64,000 nucleotides of DNA, from contig JAYTJE010000028.1 of NCBI GenBank assembly GCA_043731355.1, positions 1 through 64,000 on the forward strand. Reading direction: 5' to 3'. Position 1 is the first letter of the stretch; every line of letters starts with the position of its first letter. The position numbers and the translations under genes were made by a program. Positions 1-8,395 of this stretch are shown here, one piece after another. Origin of the DNA: GWC2-56-14 sp043731355. Its GTDB lineage: Bacteria; Nitrospirota; UBA9217. Under the pieces are notes generated by a model that was given only the letters and a program-made list of their open reading frames with translations, searched no databases and was not told the origin of the DNA.

Positions 1-18
1 TATTGATTTCGTCTTCAT
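1..18 (-). CDS. Start of a probable antitoxin gene, cut by window edge
   Basis: Only six codons are inside the window (MKTKSI). The ATG at 18 is preceded by a GGAGGTG ribosome site about seven bases upstream, and it lies 22 bases after the stop of the BrnT-like toxin gene on the same strand. In BrnT/BrnA modules the antitoxin follows the toxin in one operon, so this is most likely the antitoxin. The family cannot be told from six residues. Confidence 0.5.
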
Positions 19-40
19 AATGCCCACCTCCGCCGTCGCT

Positions 41-313
41 TTAACCTCGATGTTTCCGCCAATAGCCAATCTCCGCCTTATCCATATCCCATCCCGTTAT
101 GACTCGCGCCACGCCGCTTTTTTTCAATGCAAATACGACGGTAAGGTACCGTCCTTCCTGTGTCGGTCCCATAGCGACGTAGTGGCTCTTCTTTGTTTTT
201 CGATATAACGGCTTGTTCGCGAAGACTTCTTCGGCCTCCTCGGGTTTTACGCCATGACCAAGCTCAATGTGAACGACATTACCTTCGTCCCATTCAAATT
301 CTTTGATGACCAA
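41..313 (-). CDS. brnT: BrnT family type II toxin-like protein
   Basis: A 90-residue basic protein with the features of the BrnT family: an N-terminal FEWDEGN segment, a GVKPEEAEEVF helix, a central YVAMGPTQEGRYLTVVF strand pair and a C-terminal RVITGWDMDKAE segment. BrnT toxins are small RNase-like proteins (RelE-like fold) that inhibit translation and are neutralised by a DNA-binding BrnA antitoxin. The start is TTG at 313, chosen because GGAGGG stands seven bases upstream. A promoter and a palindrome overlapping its -10 box lie just upstream, as expected for autoregulation by the toxin-antitoxin complex. The antitoxin is only seen as its first codons at the window edge. Confidence 0.8.
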   Translation of the reverse strand: MVIKEFEWDEGNVVHIELGHGVKPEEAEEVFANKPLYRKTKKSHYVAMGPTQEGRYLTVVFALKKSGVARVITGWDMDKAEIGYWRKHRG

Positions 314-329
314 TGAACGCCCTCCGACG

Positions 330-346
330 GTAATACATAGTATTAC
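330..346. promoter_or_regulatory. Inverted-repeat operator over the toxin-antitoxin promoter
   Basis: GTAATAC and GTATTAC form perfect 7-bp arms around a 3-bp centre. The palindrome covers the -10 box of the brnT promoter, a position suited to repression by a dimeric antitoxin. The palindrome is directly visible; binding is inferred. Confidence 0.65.
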
Positions 347-365
347 TTTATTTCGCGAAAGTCAA
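337..365 (-). promoter_or_regulatory. Sigma-70 promoter for the BrnT-like module
   Basis: On the minus strand TTGACT (360-365) is followed after exactly 17 bases by TACTAT (337-342). The start codon at 313 is about 24 bases downstream of the -10 box, leaving room for a short leader with GGAGGG. Confidence 0.7.
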
Positions 366-491
366 AGAGAATGAGATAAACATTTCGCCCGGTAATTCCA
401 ATGTTTTTCCCATGATCTTTTTCGCAAGAAAGATTTTTATCGGTGATTGATCGGGCGCATCGCGTTTGTTGGGTCGGCCGCGCCACCGTCT

Positions 492-1193
492 TTAACTGCC
501 GGACAGCTTATTCACTGCATTTTGAAGCCTGCTAAAATTGGCCTCCACCCTCGTCTTGAGCCCCTTACTTTCCAGTCCCTCAGCATTTGCTTCGCAGTAT
601 TGTCTGAGATCTGATATCCTTACGATCGCCTTTTCCCGTAATTCCTGGATTTCAGTGTCTTTTGTGTAGACTTTGATAAACCTGACGTGAAGCGTGGCAA
701 GCGTGCTGACTATTACGGTAGTCGCCGAATCCAGGGTTGCTCCCTGCTCGGAGGAGCCCTCTTTGCACGTGGAGAGAAAAAGCTCGTAAGCATCCAAAAA
801 TTCCGTAAACAGGGTTTTGGCGTTGTTTCGCGTGTTCTTTCGGTCGAGGTAGTCGATGGTATTTTCAACGTAATCCTTGGACTCGTTCATGTTTCGCTTG
901 ATCTTCGCGTTCAGCGCTTCCATTTTGCTTCTGAGTTCGTCCCGCGTTCTGATTGCATCGTCCGCGTAGTCCTTGTTCGCGATCATCTCATCCAGAATGC
1001 GATAGACCGCTTGCGCGTCCCTGTCGAGGTCTTTGCAGCGGTCCAGATTTGGAAAATTTTCCCTGTTCTCCGACTCGATTCTGACGCGCAGCGCAGTTAC
1101 CGCAGGCGGTACCCGGAGGGGCGTTTTAGTCTTTGGTCCCTTGTCCTTGATCTTTTCTTTTTTCCCAAAACCGAACAGATTAGAAATGTTCAT
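492..1193 (-). CDS. Hypothetical helical cytoplasmic protein
   Basis: About 233 residues from the ATG at 1193 (an ATG at 1205 would add MRET). There is no signal peptide or membrane segment. The N-terminus is lysine-rich (FGFGKKEKIKDKGPK), and the rest is predicted mainly helical and highly charged with coiled-coil-like stretches. I recognise no family. It overlaps the 3' end of rsmI by about 14 bases and is probably co-transcribed with it. The phrases RDAQAVYRILDEMI and DAYELFLSTCKEGSS might help a profile search. No function is assigned. Confidence 0.65.
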   Translation of the reverse strand: MNISNLFGFGKKEKIKDKGPKTKTPLRVPPAVTALRVRIESENRENFPNLDRCKDLDRDAQAVYRILDEMIANKDYADDAIRTRDELRSKMEALNAKIKRNMNESKDYVENTIDYLDRKNTRNNAKTLFTEFLDAYELFLSTCKEGSSEQGATLDSATTVIVSTLATLHVRFIKVYTKDTEIQELREKAIVRISDLRQYCEANAEGLESKGLKTRVEANFSRLQNAVNKLSGS

Positions 1194-2028
1194 GGTTTCC
1201 CTCAATCTTCAAACTTTCCTTGTAGACTTCTTTTTTCGGCAGCCCAAGCTCTTCCGCCGCAGTCGCGATCGCTTCCTTCTTGCTTAGCCCCCGGTGCAGC
1301 ATAAGGTTCTTCAGATATTCACCCGTATCGATGTCCTGCTTCAGCGGTCCTGCTGACGCGCCGTGCACAATGACCGTGAATTCGCCTTTGATGGGGCCTT
1401 CGTTCAGGCGCTTCAGGATATCTGAAAGGTTGCCCCTGATGGCTTCTTCGTGGATCTTGGTCAACTCGCGGGTGATGACGGCATGGCGGTCGCCGAGAAC
1501 GGAAAGAATATCCTCGACGGTATTAATGATCTTGTGCGGAGCTTCGTAGAAGATCAGTGTGCGTTCTTCTTTCACCAGGTCCTGGAGCCGTTTGAGCCGT
1601 GCATTGTGTTTGGCAGGGAGAAAACCCTCAAAGATAAACCGGTCGGTCGGCATGCCCGAGATCGAGAGGGCGGCAATGGCGGCGGTTGCGCCGGGGATGG
1701 GTACCACGGGGACCTTCCGGTCGATGGCGAGGCTGATAAGAAAATAACCGGGGTCTGATATACCGGGAGTGCCGGCGTCGGACACGAGGGCCACGCTTTT
1801 ACCTTCAAGCATACGCGCAATGAGGACTGGAGCTTTCTCTTCCTTATTATGGTCGTGGTAGCTGGTGAGCTGCGTGTCGATCTGGTAGCGGTCGAGCAAA
1901 TGCCTGGTGTGGCGCGTGTCCTCTGCCGCGATGAGGTCAGCTTCCTTCAAAATACGGATAGCCCTGAGGGTCATGTCCTCAAGGTTCCCGATGGGGGTGG
2001 CGACTATGTAGAGAATGCCAATGGACAT
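1180..2028 (-). CDS. rsmI: 16S rRNA (cytidine-1402 2'-O)-methyltransferase
   Basis: RsmI uses S-adenosylmethionine to methylate the ribose of C1402 in the decoding centre of 16S rRNA. The 282-residue protein has the tetrapyrrole-methylase fold motifs VATPIGNL (residues 8-15), AAEDTRHT (about 34-41) and DAGTPGISDPG (84-94), and a C-terminal helical region (GLSKKEAIATAAEELG). The start is set at the ATG at 2028; an in-frame start 25 codons upstream would translate only an intergenic repeat (TLDPILFTLDPGPW) and is rejected. Length and motifs are normal for the family. Confidence 0.95.
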   Translation of the reverse strand: MSIGILYIVATPIGNLEDMTLRAIRILKEADLIAAEDTRHTRHLLDRYQIDTQLTSYHDHNKEEKAPVLIARMLEGKSVALVSDAGTPGISDPGYFLISLAIDRKVPVVPIPGATAAIAALSISGMPTDRFIFEGFLPAKHNARLKRLQDLVKEERTLIFYEAPHKIINTVEDILSVLGDRHAVITRELTKIHEEAIRGNLSDILKRLNEGPIKGEFTVIVHGASAGPLKQDIDTGEYLKNLMLHRGLSKKEAIATAAEELGLPKKEVYKESLKIEGNHEHF

Positions 2029-2029
2029 A

Positions 2030-2145
2030 GGGTTCAGGGTCCAGGGTCCGGGGTCCAGGGTAAAGAGTATAGGATCCAAGGTACAGATCCGGGAAACGAG
2101 CAAATGTTTTTACTGGCCCCTGGCTACTGGACCCCGGACCCTGAA
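2030..2145. repeat. Self-complementary intergenic repeat, GGGTCC family
   Basis: Between rsmI and nadE several copies of a unit like GGGTCCAGGGTCCGG lie on one side and the inverse (CTGGACCCCGGACCC) on the other, so the transcript can fold into a hairpin. The same family recurs at 14941-15012 between purN and purM. It does not look protein coding. Confidence 0.8.
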
Positions 2146-2146
2146 T

Positions 2147-3859
2147 CTAAAAGCTTTTGTAGCGGTTCGTAATCGGAAATCTTCTATCCTTGCCCAAGCC
2201 CCTCGGCGTGATCTTGACTCCCGGCGGCGACTGTCTCCGTTTGTATTCGCTGGAATCCACGAGCCGGATCACGCGCTCCACTGTCTTTTTATCAAAGCCC
2301 ATCTTGAGCATCTCCTTGAATGGCCGGTCATCCTCAACATAGGCCTTCAGGATGGGGTCGAGCACCTCATACTCTGGAAGAGAATCGCTGTCTTTCTGGT
2401 TCGGGCGGAGTTCGGCGGTCGGTGCCTTGACCAGCACCCGTTTCGGGATGATCGTTCTTTTTGCAAGGCGATTGATGCATCGGCAAACGTCGTAGACCAT
2501 GGTCTTGGGCACGTCCTTGATGACCGCAAAGCCGCCTGCCATGTCGCCGTATAACGTCGCATAGCCCGTGGACAGCTCGCTCTTGTTCCCGGTCGTGAGC
2601 ACCAGCCAGCCGAATTTGTTTGAGAGGGCCATGAGCGTGTTGCCCCTGATCCGCGCCTGCAGATTTTCCTCGGTCACGTCGGTCTTCGTTTTCGAGAATG
2701 TATGGCGGAGCGTATTGAGGTAGGCGTCGAAGGTCTGCTGAATCGGAATATCAAGAATCCTGATGCCGAGGCGCTCCGCCAGGTCGCAGGCGTCTTCGCG
2801 GCTGTCGTTCGAGCTGTACTGGGAGGGCATGAACACGCCGATAACATTTTCCCTGCCGATGGCTGCCACGGCCACGGCCGCCACCAGCGATGAGTCAATG
2901 CCGCCGGAAAGGCCGATGACCGCGGACGTGAAACCGTTCTTACCCATGTAATCCCGTGTGCCCAGCGCCAGCGCTTGATATACTTCCTCGCAGACCGGGA
3001 GCGGCCTGCTCCGGCGCTGTTTCGGGAGCAGCTTCTTTTTGCCTGCAGGCTTGTCCGAGAGAACGAGGTAATCGATATGGTCCTGATACTGGATGAGGTC
3101 CTCGGGAAGCGACGGCTTTGCGCCGGGTACGCGGATATCCACGGTTATCAGCTCTTCTTCGAATTGCCTGCCGACAGCCAGCAGTTTGCCGCTTTTGTCG
3201 ATCGCCATGCTCTGCCCGTCGAACACTAATTCGTCCTGTCCGCCCACCGCATTGGTGTAGGTGATGACGACCCCGCTCTCCTTGGCCCGTTCGGCGATCA
3301 TGGCGCGCCGTTCTTTTCCCTTGCCCTTATGGAAAGGGGAGGCATTGACGTTTACGATCACTTCCGCGCCTGCAAGCGCCTGGATGAAGGTCGGTCCTTC
3401 AGAATACCAGATGTCCTCGCAGATGTTCACGCCGATTGCAACGCCTTTGACCGTGATGACGTGGCAGCGGTTGCCGGGCTTGAAGTAGCGGTACTCGTCG
3501 AACACGCCGTAGTTCGGCAGGAATATCTTCTGGTAAGTGTAGATATGTTTCCCGTTGTCCAGCACGGCGGCGGCGTTGTACAGTTCCTTGTCGTGACCGT
3601 CGATGAAGCCGACGACAGCCGTGATTCCCTTGGCCGCTTTGGCGATCTCCTTGAGTGTGCGCAGGTTGTCCTTCACGAACTGCGGTTTCAGCACCAGGTC
3701 CTCGGGCGGATAGCCGGTCACGGCCAGTTCGGGGAAGGAGACGAGATCGGCGCCGAGTTTTTTCGCGCGGCCGATGGCGGCGATGATCTTGTCCCGGTTC
3801 CCCTTGAGGTCGCCGACGATAGTGTTGATCTGTGCCATGGATATGCGGATAGTTCTCAT
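2147..3859 (-). CDS. nadE: Glutamine-dependent NAD+ synthetase
   Basis: NadE catalyses the last step of NAD biosynthesis: nicotinic acid adenine dinucleotide (NaAD) plus ATP and glutamine gives NAD+. The 570-residue protein is the two-domain form. An N-terminal nitrilase-fold glutaminase carries the Glu44 (FPELAVTGYPP), Lys111 (QKIFLPNYG) and Cys147 (NICEDIW) triad. A C-terminal synthetase carries the ATP-pyrophosphatase loop SGGIDSS (318-324) and the ligand region TGNKSELSTGYATLYGD. It can therefore use glutamine directly. The next genes on the same strand are larC and larB, whose pathway starts from the same substrate NaAD. Confidence 0.97.
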   Translation of the reverse strand: MRTIRISMAQINTIVGDLKGNRDKIIAAIGRAKKLGADLVSFPELAVTGYPPEDLVLKPQFVKDNLRTLKEIAKAAKGITAVVGFIDGHDKELYNAAAVLDNGKHIYTYQKIFLPNYGVFDEYRYFKPGNRCHVITVKGVAIGVNICEDIWYSEGPTFIQALAGAEVIVNVNASPFHKGKGKERRAMIAERAKESGVVITYTNAVGGQDELVFDGQSMAIDKSGKLLAVGRQFEEELITVDIRVPGAKPSLPEDLIQYQDHIDYLVLSDKPAGKKKLLPKQRRSRPLPVCEEVYQALALGTRDYMGKNGFTSAVIGLSGGIDSSLVAAVAVAAIGRENVIGVFMPSQYSSNDSREDACDLAERLGIRILDIPIQQTFDAYLNTLRHTFSKTKTDVTEENLQARIRGNTLMALSNKFGWLVLTTGNKSELSTGYATLYGDMAGGFAVIKDVPKTMVYDVCRCINRLAKRTIIPKRVLVKAPTAELRPNQKDSDSLPEYEVLDPILKAYVEDDRPFKEMLKMGFDKKTVERVIRLVDSSEYKRRQSPPGVKITPRGLGKDRRFPITNRYKSF

Positions 3860-3879
3860 TTGGGTTCTCGCTAAAATGA

Positions 3880-3910
3880 ATAGTAATTAATAAGTAACTG
3901 CTGAGGTCAA
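3880..3910 (-). promoter_or_regulatory. Possible sigma-70 promoter for nadE
   Basis: On the minus strand TTGACC (3905-3910) is followed by AT-rich sequence with ATTACT (17-base spacer) or TACTAT (19-base spacer), just before the nadE start. The match is imperfect and the assignment is tentative. Confidence 0.4.
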
Positions 3911-3919
3911 TATGTTTTT

Positions 3920-3999
3920 CCGCAGATTACGCAGATGTCGCAGATTAAAGCAAACCTGATTCGTTCTTTTTTATCTGCGTCCATCTGCGTAATCTGCGG
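3920..3999. repeat. 18-bp perfect inverted repeat between nadE and larC
   Basis: CCGCAGATTACGCAGATG at 3920-3937 is exactly inverted at 3982-3999 around a 44-base loop that holds further partial units (GCAGATTA, TATCTGCG). Weaker copies of the unit appear at 5222-5250 after the larC start. It could act as a transcript hairpin or be a mobile repeat; there is no clear T-run terminator. Confidence 0.8.
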
Positions 4000-4026
4000 A
4001 TAACAGGTTACAGTATGGTTTTTCTT

Positions 4027-5199
4027 TTAGCTTTTAAGGGAGAAAGCCGTTCTCGCTTCTTCCATCACCTGCTTCAAAGGCACCTGCTTTTCCTCCGCGA
4101 TTTTCCGACAATCTTCATACTCCGGGGTAACCGTCAGTATCTCCTCACCCCGCTTGCTCACTTTGACCCTGATTTTCCCGTAGGTCGTATCAACGATCTG
4201 TATCTCACGGCTCAGCTTCTTCCTGCCCACTTCCCGGATCCTGACCCCGATGCTCGTGGTTTCGCGGAATATCGTATCCAGGATTGCGCTTTCCTTCACT
4301 CCATCCGTCAGCACCGAGAGCAGGACCGCCGGCCTTCCCTTTTTCATGATGATCGGCGTGAGATAGGCGTCATGGGCGCCTTGCTCTATGAGCTTGTCGA
4401 TAACATGCTCATAGAGCTGCGGGTTCATGTCGTCGATGTTTGTTTCCATGACGATTGACCGGTCTTCATCATACGATGAGGCCGGGTCGCCGATCATGAG
4501 CCGGAGCACGTTCGGCTGTTCCTGGATGTCCCTGTTGCCGGCGCCGTATGCTGTCTGTGAAACGCGCATCTGCGGCATGGGGCCGAAGGATGAGGCCAGG
4601 GTGCTGATGATGACCGCTCCGGTCGGCGTGGTGAGCTCAAAAGGCACCGATGACCCGTAGGAGGGGATGCCCTTAAGCAGTTCTCCTGTTGCCGGCGCCG
4701 GGACCGGCAGAATGCCGTGCATGGTTTTGATCGACCCGGACCCGAGGTTAATGGCTGATCCGGCTATCGCCGTAATGCCGAGGAGCTCAATCCCGATGAC
4801 CGAGCCGACAATGTCAACGATAGCATCGACCGCACCGACCTCGTGAAAATGGACCTTGTCCGGTGTCGTACCGTGGACCTTTGCCTCTGCTTCTGCCAGG
4901 CGTTCGAAGATCAGAATGCTTTTCTGTTTGATCGACGAGGAAAGTGTCGATGCTTCAATGATCGTGCGGATATCCGAAAAATGGCGGGTCGGCTGTTCTT
5001 TTTCATCGAGACAGACATGGACCTTCGTTGCCGATATGCCGGACCGCATCACCTTTAGCGCAGTGATCTCGTAGCCAGGGAGGTTCAGCTTTTCAAGCTC
5101 CGAGCGCAGGACCTCGATGCCCACGCCCGCGTCCACGAGCGCGCCGAGGGTCATGTCGCCGGATATGCCGGAAAAACAGTCGAAGTAGGCCAGGGTCAT
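4027..5199 (-). CDS. larC: Nickel-pincer cofactor biosynthesis protein LarC
   Basis: LarC is the CTP-dependent nickel insertase (cyclometallase) that finishes the nickel-pincer nucleotide used by lactate racemase LarA and relatives. The 390-residue protein has the family's N-terminus YFDCFSGISGDMTLGAL, the histidine-rich HFHEVGAVDAIVDIVG segment, PVPAPAT and the C-terminal ETNIDDMNPQ and LTPIIMKKGRP segments. The gene is a single uninterrupted frame, unlike the frameshifted larC1/larC2 of lactobacilli. The start is placed at the ATG at 5199, five codons inside the longest frame, where family similarity begins. It lies downstream of larB on the same strand. Confidence 0.95.
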   Translation of the reverse strand: MTLAYFDCFSGISGDMTLGALVDAGVGIEVLRSELEKLNLPGYEITALKVMRSGISATKVHVCLDEKEQPTRHFSDIRTIIEASTLSSSIKQKSILIFERLAEAEAKVHGTTPDKVHFHEVGAVDAIVDIVGSVIGIELLGITAIAGSAINLGSGSIKTMHGILPVPAPATGELLKGIPSYGSSVPFELTTPTGAVIISTLASSFGPMPQMRVSQTAYGAGNRDIQEQPNVLRLMIGDPASSYDEDRSIVMETNIDDMNPQLYEHVIDKLIEQGAHDAYLTPIIMKKGRPAVLLSVLTDGVKESAILDTIFRETTSIGVRIREVGRKKLSREIQIVDTTYGKIRVKVSKRGEEILTVTPEYEDCRKIAEEKQVPLKQVMEEARTAFSLKS

Positions 5200-5269
5200 A
5201 AATCCATCCAACAATAAAGTTTGGCCGCAGATGAACGCAGATTACCGCAGATACAAGCCAGGCATCTTT

Positions 5270-6028
5270 TCAGGATCGTTCCCCCAGCAAGTTTATTCTA
5301 TGCGCCATAACCCCGGCGCCGAAGCCGTTGTCGATGTTCATGACCGCAACGCCCGCGGCGCAGGAATTCAGCATGGTCAGCAGCGGGGCCAGGCCATGGA
5401 ATCCCGCGCCGTAACCAACGCTCGTCGGCACGGCGATCACGGGCTTGTCAACCAGGCCGCCCACGACCGAGGGGAGAGCGCCGTCCATGCCCGCGACCAC
5501 GACGATGACCCGGGCGGCGTCGAGGACTTCCCTCTTGCTCAGGATGCGGTGGATGCCGGCCACGCCTACGTCATAAACCGTCTGAACGCTGCTGCCGAGC
5601 ATCCCTGCGGTGACCGCTGCTTCTTCGGCGACGGGAATGTCCGACGTGCCCGCGGTCAGCACAAGAATGATGCCGGTGGTCGATTTTTTCTTTGCAACCT
5701 GGACCACGATGGCGCGGGAGGCTTTGTGATAGACCGCGCGTTTGTCCAGTTTTTTGATCGCCGTGAACACCGCTTCCGATGCGCGTGTTGCCAGGATGTC
5801 GCTTCCGGCCTTGAGCATGCGCTTCGTGATCCCGACGGTCTGCTCCAGCGTCTTGCCTTCACAGTAGATCACCTCGGGCATGCCGTGGCGCAGCTGGCGG
5901 TGATGGTCGATGTGAGCGTAAGCAACGTCTTCGAACGGCAGATGTTTGAGCCGTGTAAGCGCGGTTTCAATATCGGTTTTGCCGGCGCGGACGCTTTCAA
6001 GCAGTTTAATGAGTTCCGTTTTATTCAT
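5270..6028 (-). CDS. larB: NaAD carboxylase/hydrolase LarB (nickel-pincer cofactor)
   Basis: LarB carboxylates the pyridinium ring of NaAD and cleaves the dinucleotide, the first step to the nickel-pincer cofactor. The 252-residue protein shows the AIR-carboxylase (PurE)-like C-terminal half: TAGTSDIPVAEEAA, YDVGVAGIHR, VVVAGMDGALPSVVGGL and PTSVGYGAGFHGLAPLLTM. The N-terminal helical segment (LLESVRAGKTDIETAL) is also typical. It is followed by larC. LarE, the sulfur transferase, and LarA are not in the window. Confidence 0.95.
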   Translation of the reverse strand: MNKTELIKLLESVRAGKTDIETALTRLKHLPFEDVAYAHIDHHRQLRHGMPEVIYCEGKTLEQTVGITKRMLKAGSDILATRASEAVFTAIKKLDKRAVYHKASRAIVVQVAKKKSTTGIILVLTAGTSDIPVAEEAAVTAGMLGSSVQTVYDVGVAGIHRILSKREVLDAARVIVVVAGMDGALPSVVGGLVDKPVIAVPTSVGYGAGFHGLAPLLTMLNSCAAGVAVMNIDNGFGAGVMAHRINLLGERS

Positions 6029-6094
6029 TGTTATTTCCGGATTGTCGAGGAAAATTATTCATTCCGAATTTCGCATTCCGAATCCCGAATTGAG

Positions 6095-7096
6095 CTACTC
6101 CGCCTTCAGATCCCTGGCCATCAGGTCCTTGAGGGCCTGGCCCGGGTCCTTGCCTTCATAGAGGATGTGGTAGACCTGCTCGACGATCGGCATGTGCATG
6201 TGGTATTTCGCGGCAAGCTCGCGCGCGGCCTTGGTGGTCTTTACGCCTTCGGCAACGGTCTTGGCGTTCTTCATGATATCTTCCAGTTTTTCGCCCTTGC
6301 CGAGACGGGTGCCGAGGGTGCGGTTGCGCGACAAGCCGCCAGTACAGGTCAGAACAAGGTCTCCCATGCCGGCGAGTCCCGAGAAGGTCTGGACATTGCC
6401 GCCCATTGCTATTCCGAGCCGCGCCATTTCAGCGAGCCCGCGGGTGAGCAAGGCGGCCATGGTATTGTACCCGTAGCCCATTCCTTCGAGCACGCCTGCT
6501 GCGATTGCGATGACGTTCTTGATTGAGCCCCCAAGCTCCACACCGATGACGTCCGTGTTGGTATATACGCGGAAATAAGAGTTGCTGAAGATCGCCTGTG
6601 CCTCTTTTGCGACATCCGGATCGTAGGCTGCGAGCGCAACCGCGGTCGGCATCTTCTGCGCCACTTCTTTGGCAAAGCTCGGGCCGGAGAGGAAGCAGAG
6701 GTTCTTGTGATGCCGCGGATCCAGGATGTCCTTGAAGACTTCCGACAACGGCATAAGCGTCTCGATCTCGATGCCTTTGGAAGCGCTGATGATGATGGCG
6801 TGTTCGGCGAGAAAGGGCGCATACTGTTTAGTCACCGCGCGCACGGTATGCGAGGGGACAACGGACAGGATGACCGGTGTGCCCGTGACCGCTGATTCAA
6901 GCGATGAGGTTATCTTCAGGGAAGCCGGCAGGGGAAACCCCGGGAGATACACGCGGTTCTCGCGTGTTCTGCCCGTCTCCTCGGCAAGGTCCTTTTCGTA
7001 CATCCAGAGCGTTACGTCGTGGCCTTTGTCAGCCAAAAGCATTGCCAGGGCAGTGCCCCATGCGCCTGCGCCGATCACAGCGATCTTAGTGTTCAT
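6095..7096 (-). CDS. gpsA: Glycerol-3-phosphate dehydrogenase [NAD(P)+]
   Basis: GpsA reduces dihydroxyacetone phosphate to sn-glycerol-3-phosphate, the backbone of membrane phospholipids. The 333-residue protein has the N-terminal dinucleotide-binding loop GAGAWG (9-14), the SGPSFAKEVA segment, the catalytic-domain stretch GVELGGSIKNVIAIAAG, and the C-terminal GLAGMGDLVLTCT and SRNRTLG motifs. It is full length, and the start is the only reasonable ATG. Confidence 0.97.
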   Translation of the reverse strand: MNTKIAVIGAGAWGTALAMLLADKGHDVTLWMYEKDLAEETGRTRENRVYLPGFPLPASLKITSSLESAVTGTPVILSVVPSHTVRAVTKQYAPFLAEHAIIISASKGIEIETLMPLSEVFKDILDPRHHKNLCFLSGPSFAKEVAQKMPTAVALAAYDPDVAKEAQAIFSNSYFRVYTNTDVIGVELGGSIKNVIAIAAGVLEGMGYGYNTMAALLTRGLAEMARLGIAMGGNVQTFSGLAGMGDLVLTCTGGLSRNRTLGTRLGKGEKLEDIMKNAKTVAEGVKTTKAARELAAKYHMHMPIVEQVYHILYEGKDPGQALKDLMARDLKAE

Positions 7097-7160
7097 AGCC
7101 TGGAATTATAAAGGGAATGTGGAGAAGAGTCAAAAGAATTGTAGGGAGGTCAAAAGCAAA

Positions 7161-7194
7161 CCTTTTTACCACGGAGACACGGAGACACGGAGAA
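7161..7194. repeat. Short CACGGAGA tandem repeat
   Basis: The unit ACCACGGAGACACGGAGA runs in tandem between gpsA and the alcohol dehydrogenase gene. It belongs to the same loose family as repeats at 46088-46120, 48575-48665 and 49486-49515. Confidence 0.55.
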
Positions 7195-7214
7195 GGGCTG
7201 AAATCGTCAAACGA

Positions 7215-8249
7215 CTATGTCTGCTGGTTCGGCTCGATAATAACTTTCATGCACCCATCGGGCCTGGCGCCGGTCATGAATGCTTCGCCGATCTTGTCGA
7301 TGCCGAAGCAATGGGTCACCATGTCGGTCACCGTCACAGTATTGCGCCTGATAAGTTCGAGGGCCTGCAGATTGTCGAGGGGGGCGGCGCCGTAGCAGGT
7401 CTTGATCGTGATATCGTCGCGCCAGAAGGGGTTGAAGTCAACGTCCACGGTCTCGCCCGGTTTCGGTACAGCGAAGAAGAGAATGGCGCCGCCTTTTTCT
7501 GCGGACATGAGCGCGGTTTTGGCCGCCGGCAGGGCTCCTGCGCAGAGGATGACAACGTCGGCAAGTCTCCCGTCATTCACTTTTCTGACGAAGGCTGGCA
7601 CATCTTCATTGGCGGTTATCGTATGGGTTGCGCCGAACTGGCGGGCCTTCTCAAGACGGTAGGCGCTGATATCCGTTGCGATGATGTTGCCTGCGCCCAT
7701 GGCGCGCGCCAGTTTTATAAGAAGCATTCCCGCAACGCCGCTGCCGCAGACGAGAACAGTCTGGGCGGGCTTTAATGCCACAGTCCGGAGCGCCCGAACA
7801 GCGGTCGCCAGGGGTTCGATGAAGGTCGCCTGTTCGAAGGTCATGGAATCGGGAAGCACGAAGGCGCCGGTCTCAACGCTCTTGCCGGTCACGCGCAGGA
7901 GCTGCGAAAAACCGCCGGGCTCGAAATTATTGACGGTCTGGAAGGTGGTGCAGGCGGTCTCATGGCCCGTACGGCAATGGTAGCAGGCATTGCAGGGAAC
8001 GTGGTGGGTGACGAAAACGCGGTCCCCAACTTTGACATTGGTCACGAGCTTTCCGGCCTCGACAACAGTCCCGGCAGGTTCATGGCCAAGCACCAGCGGT
8101 GCGCGCTTGATGCGATACCATTCCATGAGGTCGGAGCCGCAGAGGCCGCAGGCCATGACCTTGACGACGATGTCGCGGTCGCCGGCTTTGGGCTGTGGAC
8201 GTTCTTCCACGCGGACATCGCTGTTCTTGTAGTAGACGCCGACTTTCAA
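7215..8249 (-). CDS. Zinc-dependent medium-chain alcohol dehydrogenase
   Basis: A 344-residue member of the threonine/sorbitol dehydrogenase branch of the MDR superfamily. From the chosen TTG start it has the catalytic zinc site CGLCGSD (Cys37) and GHE (His56, Glu57), and four structural-zinc cysteines in PCNACYHCRTGHETAC (86, 89, 92, 100). The NAD(P)-binding loop is GSGVAG. The substrate cannot be inferred from sequence. The TTG at 8249 (MKVGVYYKN) matches family N-termini; the longer frame to 8381 would add a tail unlike the family. It lies just upstream of gpsA and downstream of the LsrF-like gene. Confidence 0.85.
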   Translation of the reverse strand: MKVGVYYKNSDVRVEERPQPKAGDRDIVVKVMACGLCGSDLMEWYRIKRAPLVLGHEPAGTVVEAGKLVTNVKVGDRVFVTHHVPCNACYHCRTGHETACTTFQTVNNFEPGGFSQLLRVTGKSVETGAFVLPDSMTFEQATFIEPLATAVRALRTVALKPAQTVLVCGSGVAGMLLIKLARAMGAGNIIATDISAYRLEKARQFGATHTITANEDVPAFVRKVNDGRLADVVILCAGALPAAKTALMSAEKGGAILFFAVPKPGETVDVDFNPFWRDDITIKTCYGAAPLDNLQALELIRRNTVTVTDMVTHCFGIDKIGEAFMTGARPDGCMKVIIEPNQQT

Positions 8250-8395
8250 ATGAAAATACCTTTCATACGACAAAGAACCTTTGACACGGATACCAGAAGT
8301 AGGCGCTTCTAAGCGAAGGCGGATAACGGCTATGAAACGACTGGATACATCATAGACTTTGTCAGTGTAAATCAGTGTCAAAGGAGTTTAGCTGT

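Noticed and set aside
687..1304. 205-codon plus-strand frame
   Set aside because: Antisense to the helical hypothetical protein and rsmI; no start signal or domain.
2029..2103. 25-residue N-terminal extension of RsmI
   Set aside because: It is encoded by the GGGTCC repeat and has no counterpart in the family; the start at 2028 fits.
5231..6526. 431-codon open frame on the plus strand
   Set aside because: It is the antisense of larB and gpsA, which have strong family motifs; composition (many His, Arg, Asp) is typical of a shadow frame.
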